Assembly: GCF_932294415.1 (NCBI RefSeq)
Contig: NC_065541.1
Coordinates: forward strand, 49,826,290 to 49,890,289
Length of the DNA: 64,000 nucleotides
Source of the DNA: Quercus robur
Lineage: Eukaryota; Streptophyta; Magnoliopsida; Fagales; Fagaceae
Reading direction: 5' to 3'
Shown here: one piece after another, positions 36,918 through 47,795 of the stretch
Position numbering within the stretch: the stretch's first letter is position 1
Layout of the letters: each line of letters opens with the position of its first letter
Notes under the pieces: generated by a model
Told to the model about the DNA's origin: nothing
What the model saw: the letters and a program-made list of their open reading frames with translations, nothing else
The model's database searches: none
Translations under genes and position numbers: made by a program

Positions 36918-37090
36918 ATGTTATGGTTCATTGTAACACAGATTTTGTACTACACTCTTATATAATAAAAATGTAGTCTTTAAGGGTTTCCTCCGTGAAT
37001 GTAAGTTGTAAGGCTAAACCACGTAACCCTTATATTCTTGTGTTCCTATTTTATGCTTCCTTCTTTCGTATCTATACAAGCATATTCAAC

Positions 37091-37831
37091 TGTGGGGGCC
37101 GGTTAGTCAATAAATTATTAAAGTCAAGTTAATTGGGCCTGTGACCCATCCGAGGACGTAAATCTGTCCGAGGAGGCCCATATCAGGTTATAAGAGTAAC
37201 CAAACGAAAGGAAGAGTAGATATCACGTAAGGTGAGTTCAGTATTCGTCCGAGGACGACCAGAACGCCATCTTGTTACAAATGTACTTCGGAGCTACGTT
37301 ACCACTAAAAGTGGGATATGGGACCAAGGGTAAGAAAGAAAATGCAAACAAATATCTATAACAACAGTTGCCTCCGCATTAATTGCCTCTCAACCAACTC
37401 TCTGGCCGCATTAATGTGAAGGTGATGCCTGAACAGTGATGAAGCAGCCTTACAGCTACTAGTTGGAGGTTCCAGAAGGTGTTAGATGGGACAGAAAGAG
37501 ATCCCCTGAACCCAACTTACACTTGTGTGGTGAAGATGATATCAAGAGGGCAGTATATAACATGAAAAAGAGCATTGAGGAAAGGGATCGGAACATCAAA
37601 AAAACAAAGAGTACTCAGAAGAAAGCCTTAGGAACAAAAGAACTGAACTTGTTTCAAAGAAAAACTAATTGTTATATCAATGCTAATCCATCTATAAACG
37701 TGAGGTTTAATCGTTTTTCTTTTAGAGTTAACCTAGTTCTTGGACACCCACGCTCTACAAATTTTATTGTTTGAGCCTTTAACGTACGAACCCAATACCA
37801 GTTTGAGATCGTTACAAATTGAGTCCTTACA
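37091..37831 (+). mobile_element. Element D: solo LTR related to element B's LTR
   Basis: Starts TGTGGGGGCCGG and ends GTCCTTACA, 741 bp. It matches B's LTR along its length in the same element sense, including the CATCCGAGGACG, GCATTAATG and CGCTCTACAAAT segments. Flanked by TCAAC (37086-37090) and TCAAT (37832-37836), a 4-of-5 match for a target duplication. No primer site or internal region follows, so this is a solo LTR, the usual product of LTR-LTR recombination. A TATATAACATG near 37553 is the likely TATA box. Confidence 0.85.
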
Positions 37832-37955
37832 TCAATATAATGTATCAATGCTAATATTTAACAACTTAAACTATAATAATAGATTATTTTTTATATTTCA
37901 CCTAAGTAGACATCAAATACTCTACTATTTAATTATTTGTCTATATTTACTTTAA

Positions 37956-38336
37956 GGACAAAATTCGGCGACAAACTTGGTTGTAGCATAAAGCTACAAC
38001 TCCAACTTAAAAAATAAAAATGTCTACATATTTTGAAAATCTAACTATTAGATTGTATGTTCCTTATATCCTTAATACACATGTAAAATTTAATGTCAAT
38101 CGGATTTACTATTTGATCTATAAACTTATTTTTTATACATAATTTTAGACTACAAAAACTTAAAATTTAATGATTTGATTGATAACATAGCTATTAATTT
38201 TTGATCTTTTAGAAATTTTGCAAACATGAAAGATATAAAAAAAAAATGTAATTCAATGGTTGATTTGTCAAAATTCACATTCAATAAAAATATATTGAGT
38301 AAAGTTGTAGGCTTATGCTATAATCAAATTTTTTTT
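37956..38336 (-). mobile_element. MITE, copy 3, inverted relative to copies 1 and 2
   Basis: Left end GGACAAAATTCGGCGACAAA, the right end its decayed complement. The interior is the reverse complement of the MITE at 11312-11706 (for example AATCTAACTATTAGATTGTATGTTC). Its right end is degraded, so it is probably older than copy 2. Confidence 0.68.
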
Positions 38337-38861
38337 CTTACTTTTTTTTTTAAGCTATATAAATGACATTTTTAGGGGTATTTTTGAGATCATCTGTGGA
38401 AACCAATGACTTATATTCTAATCATATGTATAGATGTACATTCAAATTCAAACGCAATATGTGACACGCACAAACAAGTTGTCAAGTTTTGTCAAAGGCG
38501 ATCATTATTTTGTTTGTAATTATTATAAAAGCTGGTACAAACTATTTGTACATGTGATGCTCATATGATGATATGAAAACCATCTTGCACCTGTTTAGGA
38601 AGTCTGATAAAGTTAATATCAAGAGAGACATTCTCTGTAATAAGAAAAGAATGAATTATTAAGTTTTTTTTTTTTTTTTTAAGACATACATGTAATTAAA
38701 CTGTTATTTAATTGGATTAACAGGTTTGGTAAAATTATATGTCCATCCAAACTTTCACACTGTGTAAGTTACATGATCAACTGCGGGAAATGATATGTAC
38801 TTTTCAACCTTTTAGCACTAAGCAAAACAAAAACAAACAAAAAAAAGAATTCAACCTTAGA

Positions 38862-39310
38862 AATGGTGGCTAGAAATGATCGAGGTATATATGATCATCA
38901 AAGCCTGAGATCGATAAAGAGCAGTCAGCTATGGATCCTTTAATGGAAAAAGCAATTGTTGTTCTCTAAGCTCTTCAGCTGGCTACGGGAGAAGGGTTTT
39001 CCTGAGATCGTGCTGAAAGGTGACTCAAAGTTGTGCTTTGATACCATTTGCAACATTTTCTCAAATGTTCTGGACTTGAGAAAGTAATTTTCCATTTGCT
39101 CTTTCATATGATTAGTAGAGATTTTAATGGGGTCGCCCATGTCCTTGCTAAATGTTGGTTTTTGATGCTTTTTATTTCTTACTTTGTAAAGTTCTTTCTT
39201 CCCTCTCAGTGTATGTGGAAATTAGACCCTGTTGTCTGTTCTTGTTTTTTCTTAATGAAAGTTTGGTTTAGAAAAAGAAAAAAAAAAACAAACAAACAAA
39301 AACAAAAACT
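38862..39310 (+). pseudogene. Decayed RNase H-domain (RVT_3) fragment with A-rich tail
   Basis: Plus-strand pieces read MVARNDRGIY near 38862, then ALQLATGEGF and PEIVLKGDSKLCFDTIC, and finally ISRDFNGVAHVLAKC near 39110-39150. These are the start, middle and end motifs of the RNase H-like domain (RVT_3) found in plant LINEs and in many plant 'ribonuclease H protein' genes. A one-base frameshift within the GEGF-PEIV stretch and several stops show it is dead. An A-rich tail at ~39270-39310 suggests a retrotransposed, 5'-truncated copy. Parent element not identified. Confidence 0.65.
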
Positions 39311-40326
39311 AGAAATTAGCAAACTCAATTCTCACACAGTCACACCCACTGTCCAAAGCCCAGCTAGCTAGTGCTTGTAGTAGTAGAACAGAAAAATAGC
39401 CGCCAAGAGAGCCGACAAATGAAAAGAGAAAAATGTGAATAAACAAAAAGAAAAGCTCAGCCAAGAAAATAAAAAATAAAAAATAAAAATTAAGAAAAAG
39501 GAAGAGAGAGTGTTAAAAATATAAAATAAAATTTAAGAAAAAGGAGGGGAGAGTGTTAAAAATAAAATTTAAATAAGGAAAAGGAGGAAAGAGTGGTAAA
39601 AATATGTATATAAAAATAAATATGATATAAAAATAAAAAAAAAGAGACTAAAAGAAGAAGAAGATGAAAAATGATGATTAAAAAAAGGAGAAGTTTGACC
39701 GATCTCTTCGACAGTCCAAAGCCGTTGTGTGGTAGCGACAGTCATGATTCGGTTTCAGTGTTTTAATTTATGTCTGGTGGAGAGAGATCTCTAATTACCT
39801 CTTCTCTCTCCTCCCCCCCTCACTTTAATCTTTATCCCATTTCACCATTTTAGATGCCGCATACCACGCTAACACGCTTACCACTTGTTTTTCCCTATTT
39901 TTTTATTTGATCATTAAATACGCTACTCCTTTTCTTACTATTTTATTCCAAAAATTCATTTTAAAATAATCAAAATGGGTGCCCCTATATTTCCACCACC
40001 GTCTTCAAAAATCAATATTCTCCTTCCTCCTTATATTATTGCTTCTCTACTTGCCTTCAATACAATAATATGAGTTTATTGTGAATTATAGTTAGCTTAA
40101 CTAATCGTATGACAGATTTGAAATTCAATTTCTCCTTACACTAAAATTCAATTGTGGTCTTGGTTTGATGGATAGAGAGGGCAATTATCAAAAGTGGACA
40201 GTTTAAGTTAAAACACTACCAAAAAAAAAAAAATGAATATGTTAAAAACCATTAAAAAGTGTCCATTAAGCTACATATTTGTTAACAAGGTCTATAATAT
40301 TTGTTGAGATTCAGAATGGTATTACT
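39311..40326. repeat. Purine-rich spacer with imperfect ~45-bp tandem repeats
   Basis: At about 39489-39605 a unit around TTAAGAAAAAGGAAGAGAGAGTG recurs three times. The remainder is AT-rich with no gene seen. Confidence 0.5.
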
Positions 40327-40549
40327 TAGGGGTGTTCACCAAATCGTACAAGACCGCACCCAAACCAACGAAATGGAATAACCGCATTGCACCGCAAGTG
40401 GTAGTGTTGCGGTGTGGTGTGTGGTTTTATGATAACAAAACTATACCACGCTACACCCATATATATTTATTTTATATTAAATTATTGTTAATAATTTAAT
40501 ATTATAGTGATCAGCTTAGTTTTAGTACATTCAAGTTTCACGTTAAAAG

Positions 40550-40722
40550 AATATTACCGTGCACCCTTGGTGTAGTGGTCACTCCGCAAATATAAATGCT
40601 TATGGGGTGTGGGGGTAAAGGTCGAGATTTAAGTCTCCAAGAAGAAGTTTCACACACATATATACTTAGATTAAATTATAGTAGAAATTCTATCTTGTAT
40701 AAATAATAAATAAATAAATAAC
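40550..40722 (+). mobile_element. tRNA-derived SINE with 15-bp target duplication
   Basis: Flanked by a perfect duplication, GTTTCACGTTAAAAG (40535-40549 and 40723-40737). The A-box region is CCTTGGTGTAGTGGTC and the B-box-like part GGTCGAGATTTAAGTCTCC. The body is followed by a CTATCTTGTAT motif and an AAAT-rich tail. About 173 bp. Such SINEs are transcribed by RNA polymerase III and mobilised by a LINE. Confidence 0.82.
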
Positions 40723-41160
40723 GTTTCACGTTAAAAGGAGATTAAATTCGGTAAGGATGTGGTATAAAACTCATATTTTACCTCTCATATCCCAACATAC
40801 CATATCATCTTATCACATTCACATATTTAAGAATATGTACAACCATACCCAATCAATTATAATATTCATATATAAATCCAACTAAATTGAGAGTTTATTA
40901 AGATATTATTAGGTATGGTAAGATCTATCTTGTATAAATAAAAAATAAATAAATAACATTTCACGTTAAAAGGAGATTAAATTCGGTAAGGATGTGGTAT
41001 AAAACTCATATTTTACCTCTCCTATCCCAACATACTACATCATCTTATCACATTCACATATTTAAGAATATGTACAACCATACCCAATCAATTATAATAT
41101 TCATATATAAATCCAACTAAATTGAGAGTTTATTGAGATATTATTAGATATGGTAGGATG
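40690..41160. repeat. Tandem duplication, unit about 236 bp
   Basis: Two head-to-tail copies of a block starting at TCTATCTTGTATAAATAA (the SINE tail) and running through CACGTTAAAAGGAGATTAAA and GGTAAGGATGTGGTATAAAA to GATATTATTAG. Near-identical by eye. The unit contains the SINE's tail and right-hand target duplication, so the duplication happened after the SINE arrived. Confidence 0.85.
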
Positions 41161-41253
41161 TATTGAATTTTAAGTAAAATGATGATATGACAATCTCTTA
41201 TTGGATGGTGTAAAACATGGGTTTTACACCCCGTCCTTACCAAATTCGAACTC
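40975..41253. mobile_element. MITE-like element with GGTAAGGA ends
   Basis: TTAAATTCGGTAAGGATGTG on the left pairs with GTCCTTACCAAATTCGAA on the right as an inverted repeat of about 35 bp with mismatches. Its left half is present twice because of the tandem duplication. Non-coding. Confidence 0.55.
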
Positions 41254-41545
41254 CGTTAAATAAAAAAACTTCATTTTGGTTAAATGCTCCATCTCACACT
41301 CTCACTCTCACTCTCACTCTCACAAAATCAAAAGTTCAAAAGTTTAGTAGTATTTTTTTTTTTTTTTTTTTTTTTTTGTATTTGTACACCACACCAAACC
41401 ACACTGCACTACACATGTGACCACAAAACTAAGGTGTAGTACGGTTATAGTTTTGCCCAAACTGCACTACAAAAGTGCGGTGCTTAAATTAGCTAAAAAC
41501 CGCACCGCAAATGTCCCTAATATTCTTTATCATGATATATAATTA

Positions 41546-41865
41546 ATGAGTAATGTTACAACCACAAACTATTTTACAATATTTTTACAAAATATTGATG
41601 TGACCAACCTCTTATAGGTTTTCATCTAAATCCACCATTAATATCACTTTTTCATTTACCAATAATCACCCACCACGTCAACAGTTTGTAAAAATCACAA
41701 ATTATTTCATAACATTTTTATAAAATGTTAATATGGTTAACTTCTTATTAGTTTTCATCTAAATCCACCATTAATGTTACTTTTTCATTTACTAATAATC
41801 ACTCACCACGTCAGTAGTTTGTAAAAAAAAATTGTAAAATAGTCTAAATCTCTAACATTATTCAT
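41546..41865. mobile_element. MITE with internal tandem duplication
   Basis: The ends ATGAGTAATGTTA and TAACATTATTCAT are a 13-bp inverted repeat with one mismatch, flanked by AATTA on both sides (41541-41545 and 41866-41870). Inside, a ~130-bp block is repeated: CATCTAAATCCACCATTAAT and AATAATCACCCACCACGTCA each occur twice. Non-coding. Confidence 0.72.
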
Positions 41866-41870
41866 AATTA

Positions 41871-42819
41871 ATTAAGTCATATTTCTATACATGTCAACTC
41901 GAATTTTAAATCCTAATCCAAGCTTAAGGTCAGCTGTTGACAACTCTGTCTCACGCGGTTGCAGAACTAATTATAATAATGATAATGCAGTGCAAGTGAG
42001 TGTCATGTATGTAACGTACGTAGTTAGATTAGGAGGACTTTGAAAACCATTAATTATTTTACCAAAAAAAAAAAAGAAAACCATTAATTAGAGATAAGAG
42101 AGGGGACCCCCATAGACAAATTTGGAAAAGGCAGGAGGGCCATGGACCACGATTGATGTTTTGGTGTATCTAGGACGTTGATAAGATAGGTTAAGGTGAG
42201 TAAATGCCTTACAGTTTACACCCATTTTAGACTTTTAGTGAGAAAAAAGAAAGAAAAAAAAAGAGAGGGTAGTTTTGAGTTTTCAATTGGGGCTAAATTC
42301 AGGGAATGACACTGCTTAATTATCAAAACCTGAGGTGCCCCCAGAATTACTCTCAGCTTAATTTCACTTATTTACCCATCATTTTTTTAATACTAAAAAA
42401 AAAAAAAAAAAAGAGAGAGAGAGAGAGAGAGGGAGAGAGTTTAGAAGGTTGTGCCAGAAAGTTTTGGCCCACCAAAACATAACCCCATTTCTTGTACTTT
42501 TTCGGTTAAGAGAATTGCTGCAGCTTCAGAGAGGAAGTTGAACAGGACCAAACAGAGAAAGAGAGAGAAAAGAGAGTGCGTGTGTGTGTGTGTGTGTGTG
42601 TGTCTATCAGGGGCATCATTCATATCCTGGAGCATTGAGCCCCACCAGATGCCATAAACAGAAAAGGCAGGCAATAACAAGAGGAGGTTGGAGGAGAAAA
42701 AATGGAAGGTTGAATACAGCGAAGCACAGGAATGTTGTAGTAGTTGTTGTATAGCGCTAATGCTAATGCAAATGCAAAGGCAGAGAGGCAGCAGTGAGCA
42801 CTGAGCAGACCCACCTCCC

Positions 42820-42862
<43 letters not shown>

Positions 42863-43609
42863 ATTATTTAACATGTACAACAACAATATTATAGCGGAGA
42901 GAAAGTGGTGATACAGCAAAAAAGGTTCGTCTTTTAGTCTTTAATACAGTGCATGTTCATTGGACACCTTCTCTTTCTCTCTCTATCTCTATGCTTACTA
43001 TTGTCGTGGGTGCCCACTACTATCTTTTTTGTCGCTCTCCTCTTTTTTCTTCTTCTCCTTCTCTTTCTTTATAATCTCTTTCTCTGTGTCATATAACATT
43101 ATTAATTGTGTTGTATATAAATATTTTTTCTTAGATAGTTTTTTCTTTTTCTTTCCCTTCCTTTCCAACCTCAACAGTAATCATATTCTCGTTACGGAGT
43201 ATCGTTGAGGAATCTGAGGAGTTGTTGTTGTTGTTGTGCTTGTGGAAAAAGTGGCAGTTATTATAGGCCTCTCTCTAAACCCAAAAAAATATATATATAC
43301 GAAGTTAAAAGAAGAAGAACAACAACAACAACAAACGGAATCGCAAGTGCACGAGTGTTTGTGATTTCATTGATGTGATCTTCAAAAAAACAAATTGGCT
43401 CTTTCTGCTTTTAATTACCAAAATCTCTGCCTCTTTTTTTTTTTTTTTCTTTCTTCTCTCTCTATATTTGGGTTGTGGAGAGAGAGAGAGATCATTTGGT
43501 TTTGTTCTTCTGCTGGGTTTTCATTCTTATTCTTTTCTATCTTTGCCTTTCCTTTGGGGGGTTTTTGCCACTTTTGCTTTGCTTCTTTTGTGTGTGTTTG
43601 ATATTTTTC
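41871..43609 (+). promoter_or_regulatory. Upstream region and probable 5' UTR of the RRM gene
   Basis: No other gene is seen. Microsatellites: (GA)n at ~42413-42440, (GT)n at ~42577-42603, (TA)n at ~42824-42855. From about 42960 the sequence is C/T-rich with (GTT)n, (AAC)n and (GA)n tracts, typical of a plant 5' UTR. The frame upstream of the start stays open from 43475 and would add a hydrophobic stretch, but this reads as UTR. Transcription start not placed. Confidence 0.4.
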
Positions 43610-44404
43610 ATGTCTCAACAAAGGCAATTTCAGATGGTGGGTGGTAACAACAACAATCCGGGGCAGTACAATGACACAACCTTAACCAAAATCTTTGTTG
43701 GTGGGTTGGCTTGGGAGACTCAAAGGGATACAATGAGAAGGTATTTTGAGCAGTTTGGTGAGATCTTGGAGGCTGTTGTTATCACGGATAAAAACACTGG
43801 GAGATCCAAGGGTTACGGTTTTGTAAGCCCATTTCCTTTCCTCTTTGGATCCTTTATAAGTTTTCCAATGGCGTTTGCCTATATCTATGTTTTTTTCATT
43901 TGTTTGTCTGATCAGAAAAAACCGGGTCTTTATTTTGTTTTTTTGGTTTCTTAGGTTACATTTAAGGATCCAGAGGCAGCCATGAGAGCATGTCAAAACC
44001 CATCTCCCGTGATTGATGGAAGGAGAGCAAACTGCAATCTTGCATCTCTTGGTGCCCAGAAGACTCGTCCACCAACTCCTCAACATGGTCTCCCATCTTT
44101 CTCATTTCTTTTTTCCCTTTTTATTTTTTATTTTTTATTTTTTTGTTGGGAAAATGACATATAGACAATTAATGGACACCTCCAATATCAACTTTGTAGC
44201 CAAGGTCAATGATCATTAAGTATTCATCTGATATGGATTCATGAGACAATGTCGAAATGAGTAATGTTGGATTATAGGTATCCAACACAACATGCTCATT
44301 ATCATTCCAGTCTCTATTTCAACCTTAGCAAGCTATTGCAAATGGATTTCACTGAATATGTATTTTGATGCTATAAATATATATGGATCTGAATGCCATA
44401 GGGT

Positions 44405-44435
<31 letters not shown>

Positions 44436-45254
44436 GTGATTTTGTTTTAAATTAAAATGTCAGGTTCAGGAAGGTTTAGACCGGCAACTGGCTTGGTAGC
44501 TTCACCTGCTTATCATGGATCCTCATCTGCATATTACCATCAACCAACTGGTCAATACACATTTCCTTATTCAGCTTATGGGTAAGCTAGAAAGATCCTA
44601 GGAAAAAATCTTAGACTAATTAATACTTTGTTCTATTCATTGGTTTGTTATTATTCCCTATCAATCTGTGTTTTTTTCACCCTTTAAAAATCTTTTTGGT
44701 CAACTTTCAGGTACACTGGATATTCCCAAGATGCTATGTATCCTATGGTTAGTACAGTTGTGTGTGCATATATTGCAAATGGTAAATACTACATTACATT
44801 GCTTGATTTTGAGTTTGATGTCAATATTACAGAACTATTACAGTGTTTATGGGGGTCAACAATTCTCTCCTTATTATGCCACCTCTGGGGCAGCAGGACC
44901 ACCTGGGATGTACCACAATTTTTACCCATTCTATGCACAATACGCACAAAGTAGCCAGGCTCAGGGTTTTGGAGTTCAATATCCCCAAATGGTACAGTAC
45001 CCATATTTGCCTCAGAACTATGGCTCTACTGGGATACTTTCTCTTCCTTCTTCAATGCCAACAACTAATAGCACAGGTGATATATCTTAAACCAGTCTCC
45101 AGTGTTCATTTTTAAGTAAAATACAATCCATTCTTACCATAGAATTTGCATACGAAATGCAATAGGTGCAACATCAACAGCAGGGGTGAGTGGAACAGCT
45201 GCAGGTGCTACACAAGCCTCTGGGACAGCTTCTGAACAGAATTCATCAACTTAA
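43610..45254 (+). CDS. Single-RRM RNA-binding protein, six exons
   Basis: Exons read by eye: 43610-43822, 43955-44087, 44464-44581, 44711-44747, 44833-45076, 45166-45254. All introns are GT...AG and the sum is 834 bp, 277 residues plus stop. The N-terminus is [16 protein letters not shown]. The RRM covers about residues 20-95, with RNP2 IFVGGL and RNP1 KGYGFVTF; the first intron falls inside RNP1. After the RRM comes a Tyr/Gln/Pro/Ser-rich low-complexity tail ([38 protein letters not shown]) ending in an Ala/Thr/Ser-rich segment. This layout matches the plant RRM proteins related to animal RBM24/RBM38, which bind mRNA and affect splicing or stability. The specific target is not known. The second intron holds a C-run (~44406-44425). 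The start at 43610 is the first fitting ATG after the UTR-like leader. Confidence 0.92.
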
Positions 45255-47488
45255 AATTCCATTGGAGGAAAAAAAAAACAATGTCTTCTTACAAGACTAA
45301 CAACATGGATAAAATGGTGAAAAGGGTCACAAGCAAAAGGAGAAAAAAGTGAATAAGGAAAGAATATTAAGTTACTGATATGATTCAAAAGGATGTCTGA
45401 TCAGCTAGAATAACAAGGGAAAGGAATCCAAGAATTCAGCATGGGGATCCATTCATACATGGAACAGGCATATAGAGCTATGTTAAAGCTTGTTCCACTA
45501 ACCATCTTTGCTTCGTTTTTCAATTCATGCCCCAATATTACCATCTTCATCATCATATACATGTTTGGTCTAGAACTGTAGGGAGTCTTTTTTTTTTTTA
45601 ATTTTTAAGTAGTTGTTAGGATTAGGACAACCATATTCATTTGTGTATTGGCATAAGGTAGAAACTAAATATTGGCTTTGGATTCTTCCTTATAGACTAA
45701 TTGCTAGATGGTAATGTCTCGGACGCAGAGAGCATCCAATGACATTAACTTGTTTATACTGGCAGTAATGGGTTCAAAAGATTGATTTTGTATCTTTGAA
45801 CCCCGATTGGTTGGTCAAGAAGAAAAGGTGAGCTCGGATAGCTCAGCCATTTAACTTGTAATTTTTTTGTTTATTCATTTTTCATTATTGGTACTTTTTA
45901 AGATAGGATTAGTTGGGAAAAAGAAGATTGTGTCTCTCTTGGTTTCTTTTTCTTACAGACAATCATCTTCTTTTATCTTTCATCTTTCGCTTTCAGTTGG
46001 CATTCTTTACTCATTGTGATTCTTCGTTGGCATAGTCACATCTTTTGGGCACTATAGAATGTGTTTAGAATCCAAGGGGATCTCACAGTGGGTCAATGGG
46101 TGATGGCCCTTTTTCTGTTTCAAAGTTGGGCTTGCAGATCTTGCCGCACATGTATGCTTGTGATTCTTGAAATTCCATGTGCTATGATATGGTTGGATTT
46201 CCATGACATAATAATAATATCATATAATAAGAATATTTATAACAAAAGTTATCCTGCGGTAGATATATCTCCTTAAAGAAGTGATGATGGATACACAAAC
46301 CAAATTTTCCTTTGTCATGTATAATAATATCATATATTAAATAAATTCTATCATATACTATATAATAAAAAAATTGATTGTACCAAGTAGCTGCTTTTTA
46401 CATAGAAATAATAAATAAAACTTTGCTCATTTTTTTCTTTTTCTAAATACAGAATTAGTGGTGACAATTTTACTTAGGCTTGATCATTATAATTATTAAG
46501 TAATTGAGGACTCAAATTTTTTTTTTTTTGATATATTATTCATAACGAAAAGAAAATACATCTTAAATAAGGGCTTGTTCTAAAAAACAATGCATCTCTT
46601 CAACTCAAGCTAGGAAATTATCAAATGCCTAAAGTATGTTTCAATTCAAATGTTTGGAAGGGTTTACCGTTTAGACGATAAGGGGGCCAAAGAAAACAGT
46701 TTTTTGCTCTCTTTTTTTAATTATTATTATAGGAGAAGCGATCATGGCGAATAGATGTTCCACTTTTACTTATAAAGCTTCTTTCCTCATTGTATGAAAA
46801 TGATAATAGCCCACTATACCAAAGCCAAACTATTCGGTCATGGAAAAGAGTTAGTGTTGATTGATATACTATAAGTTTCACTATTATTTGTTACAAAGGA
46901 TAAAGATGCAACATCACCTTTTCCTTTTAAACAATTTTGAATTCGTTTTCGTTATAGTATGCAAGATGAGTGTACCATGCATCACAATAGAGAGAATATA
47001 TCCTCCAAATTTTTTAGGATAAATTGTGGGTACTGGATAGAGAATTTGGCTTATCTCAATTGTAGAATCTTAAAAGCTCCGAGCTTCTCTATGAAACCAG
47101 GTTGGGTTTATCTCTTGGCCAATATTTGTTTAAGTACTTGTGTAGAATCTGTACCATATCTATTTACTAGGGGGACAAAATCCATTGAACCAAGTCATCT
47201 TCCTCAGCACTAACAAAACCAAGGGGAGCCCAATTATGACTTGATACTCATACCTCTCAGAATTATCTTCCACTAGTGATAAAGCTGGCAAAACCCATCT
47301 AATGCTCTATTGTAGCCAGTTGGAGGAGGCATGTTGTCATCAATCAGTCTTAAGGATATAACATTTTTCACCATTCTTGACATAATTTGTTCTGATTGGT
47401 GCAAAATAAAAATGGACTAGCTTTAGGTGAAATTAATGTTGCTCTAATCATAATAAGTCATCAACAACGGGAAAAAAAAATGTTGTCC
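45255..47488. other. 3' flank of the RRM gene and spacer
   Basis: The first several hundred bases are probably 3' UTR. A tRNA-like GCTCGGATAGCTCAG at ~45832 has no further tRNA structure. The stretch at ~46950-47420 has a repeat-like texture on the minus strand but no recognisable domain. No gene is called. Confidence 0.45.
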
Positions 47489-47795
47489 TAGGCTACGTTT
47501 GGATTCGGCTGAAATGGTTGCGTCTGCATTTTTCCATTTTTTTTTTTTTCACGCGTTTTTGAGACTTGCGGCTACTGTTCATGCACTGTTCATAGCCGCA
47601 AAGTTGGACTTTTCAAACTTTTTTCAGCCCATCAGTGCATATCTTGTACTGTTCACAGATCCACAAATTTTACTTTTCAACAACTTTTTCATTAAAAATA
47701 GGTCTCATGGTACTATTTACACATTTAAAAATTATTTTGCTATAGTGTTTTTCAGTTTTCAGTTTCAATTTTCAATTGTATCCAAACAGACCCTA
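47489..47795. mobile_element. MITE with TACGTTTGGAT-type ends
   Basis: The ends TAGGCTACGTTTGGAT and ATCCAAACAGACCCTA form an imperfect 16-bp inverted repeat typical of a very common eudicot MITE. 307 bp, non-coding, with CTACTGTTCA-type words inside. No clear target duplication. Confidence 0.7.

Larger units (their letters stand above)
40327..41513. mobile_element. hAT-like element split by later insertions
   Basis: The left end TTAGGGGTGTTCACCAAATC and the right end, complement of TTAGGGACATTTGCGGTGC, are related. Both subterminal regions are rich in GCGGTGTGG/CCACACTGC words, as in the GCGG-type hAT MITEs of plants. The 8-bp flanks (GTATTACT and ATATTCTT) match only partly, so the insertion is old. 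A SINE, a MITE and a tandem duplication lie between the ends. Confidence 0.45.

Noticed and set aside
45829-45860. tRNA-like GCTCGGATAGCTCAG
   Set aside because: No anticodon arm, B box or acceptor pairing follows.
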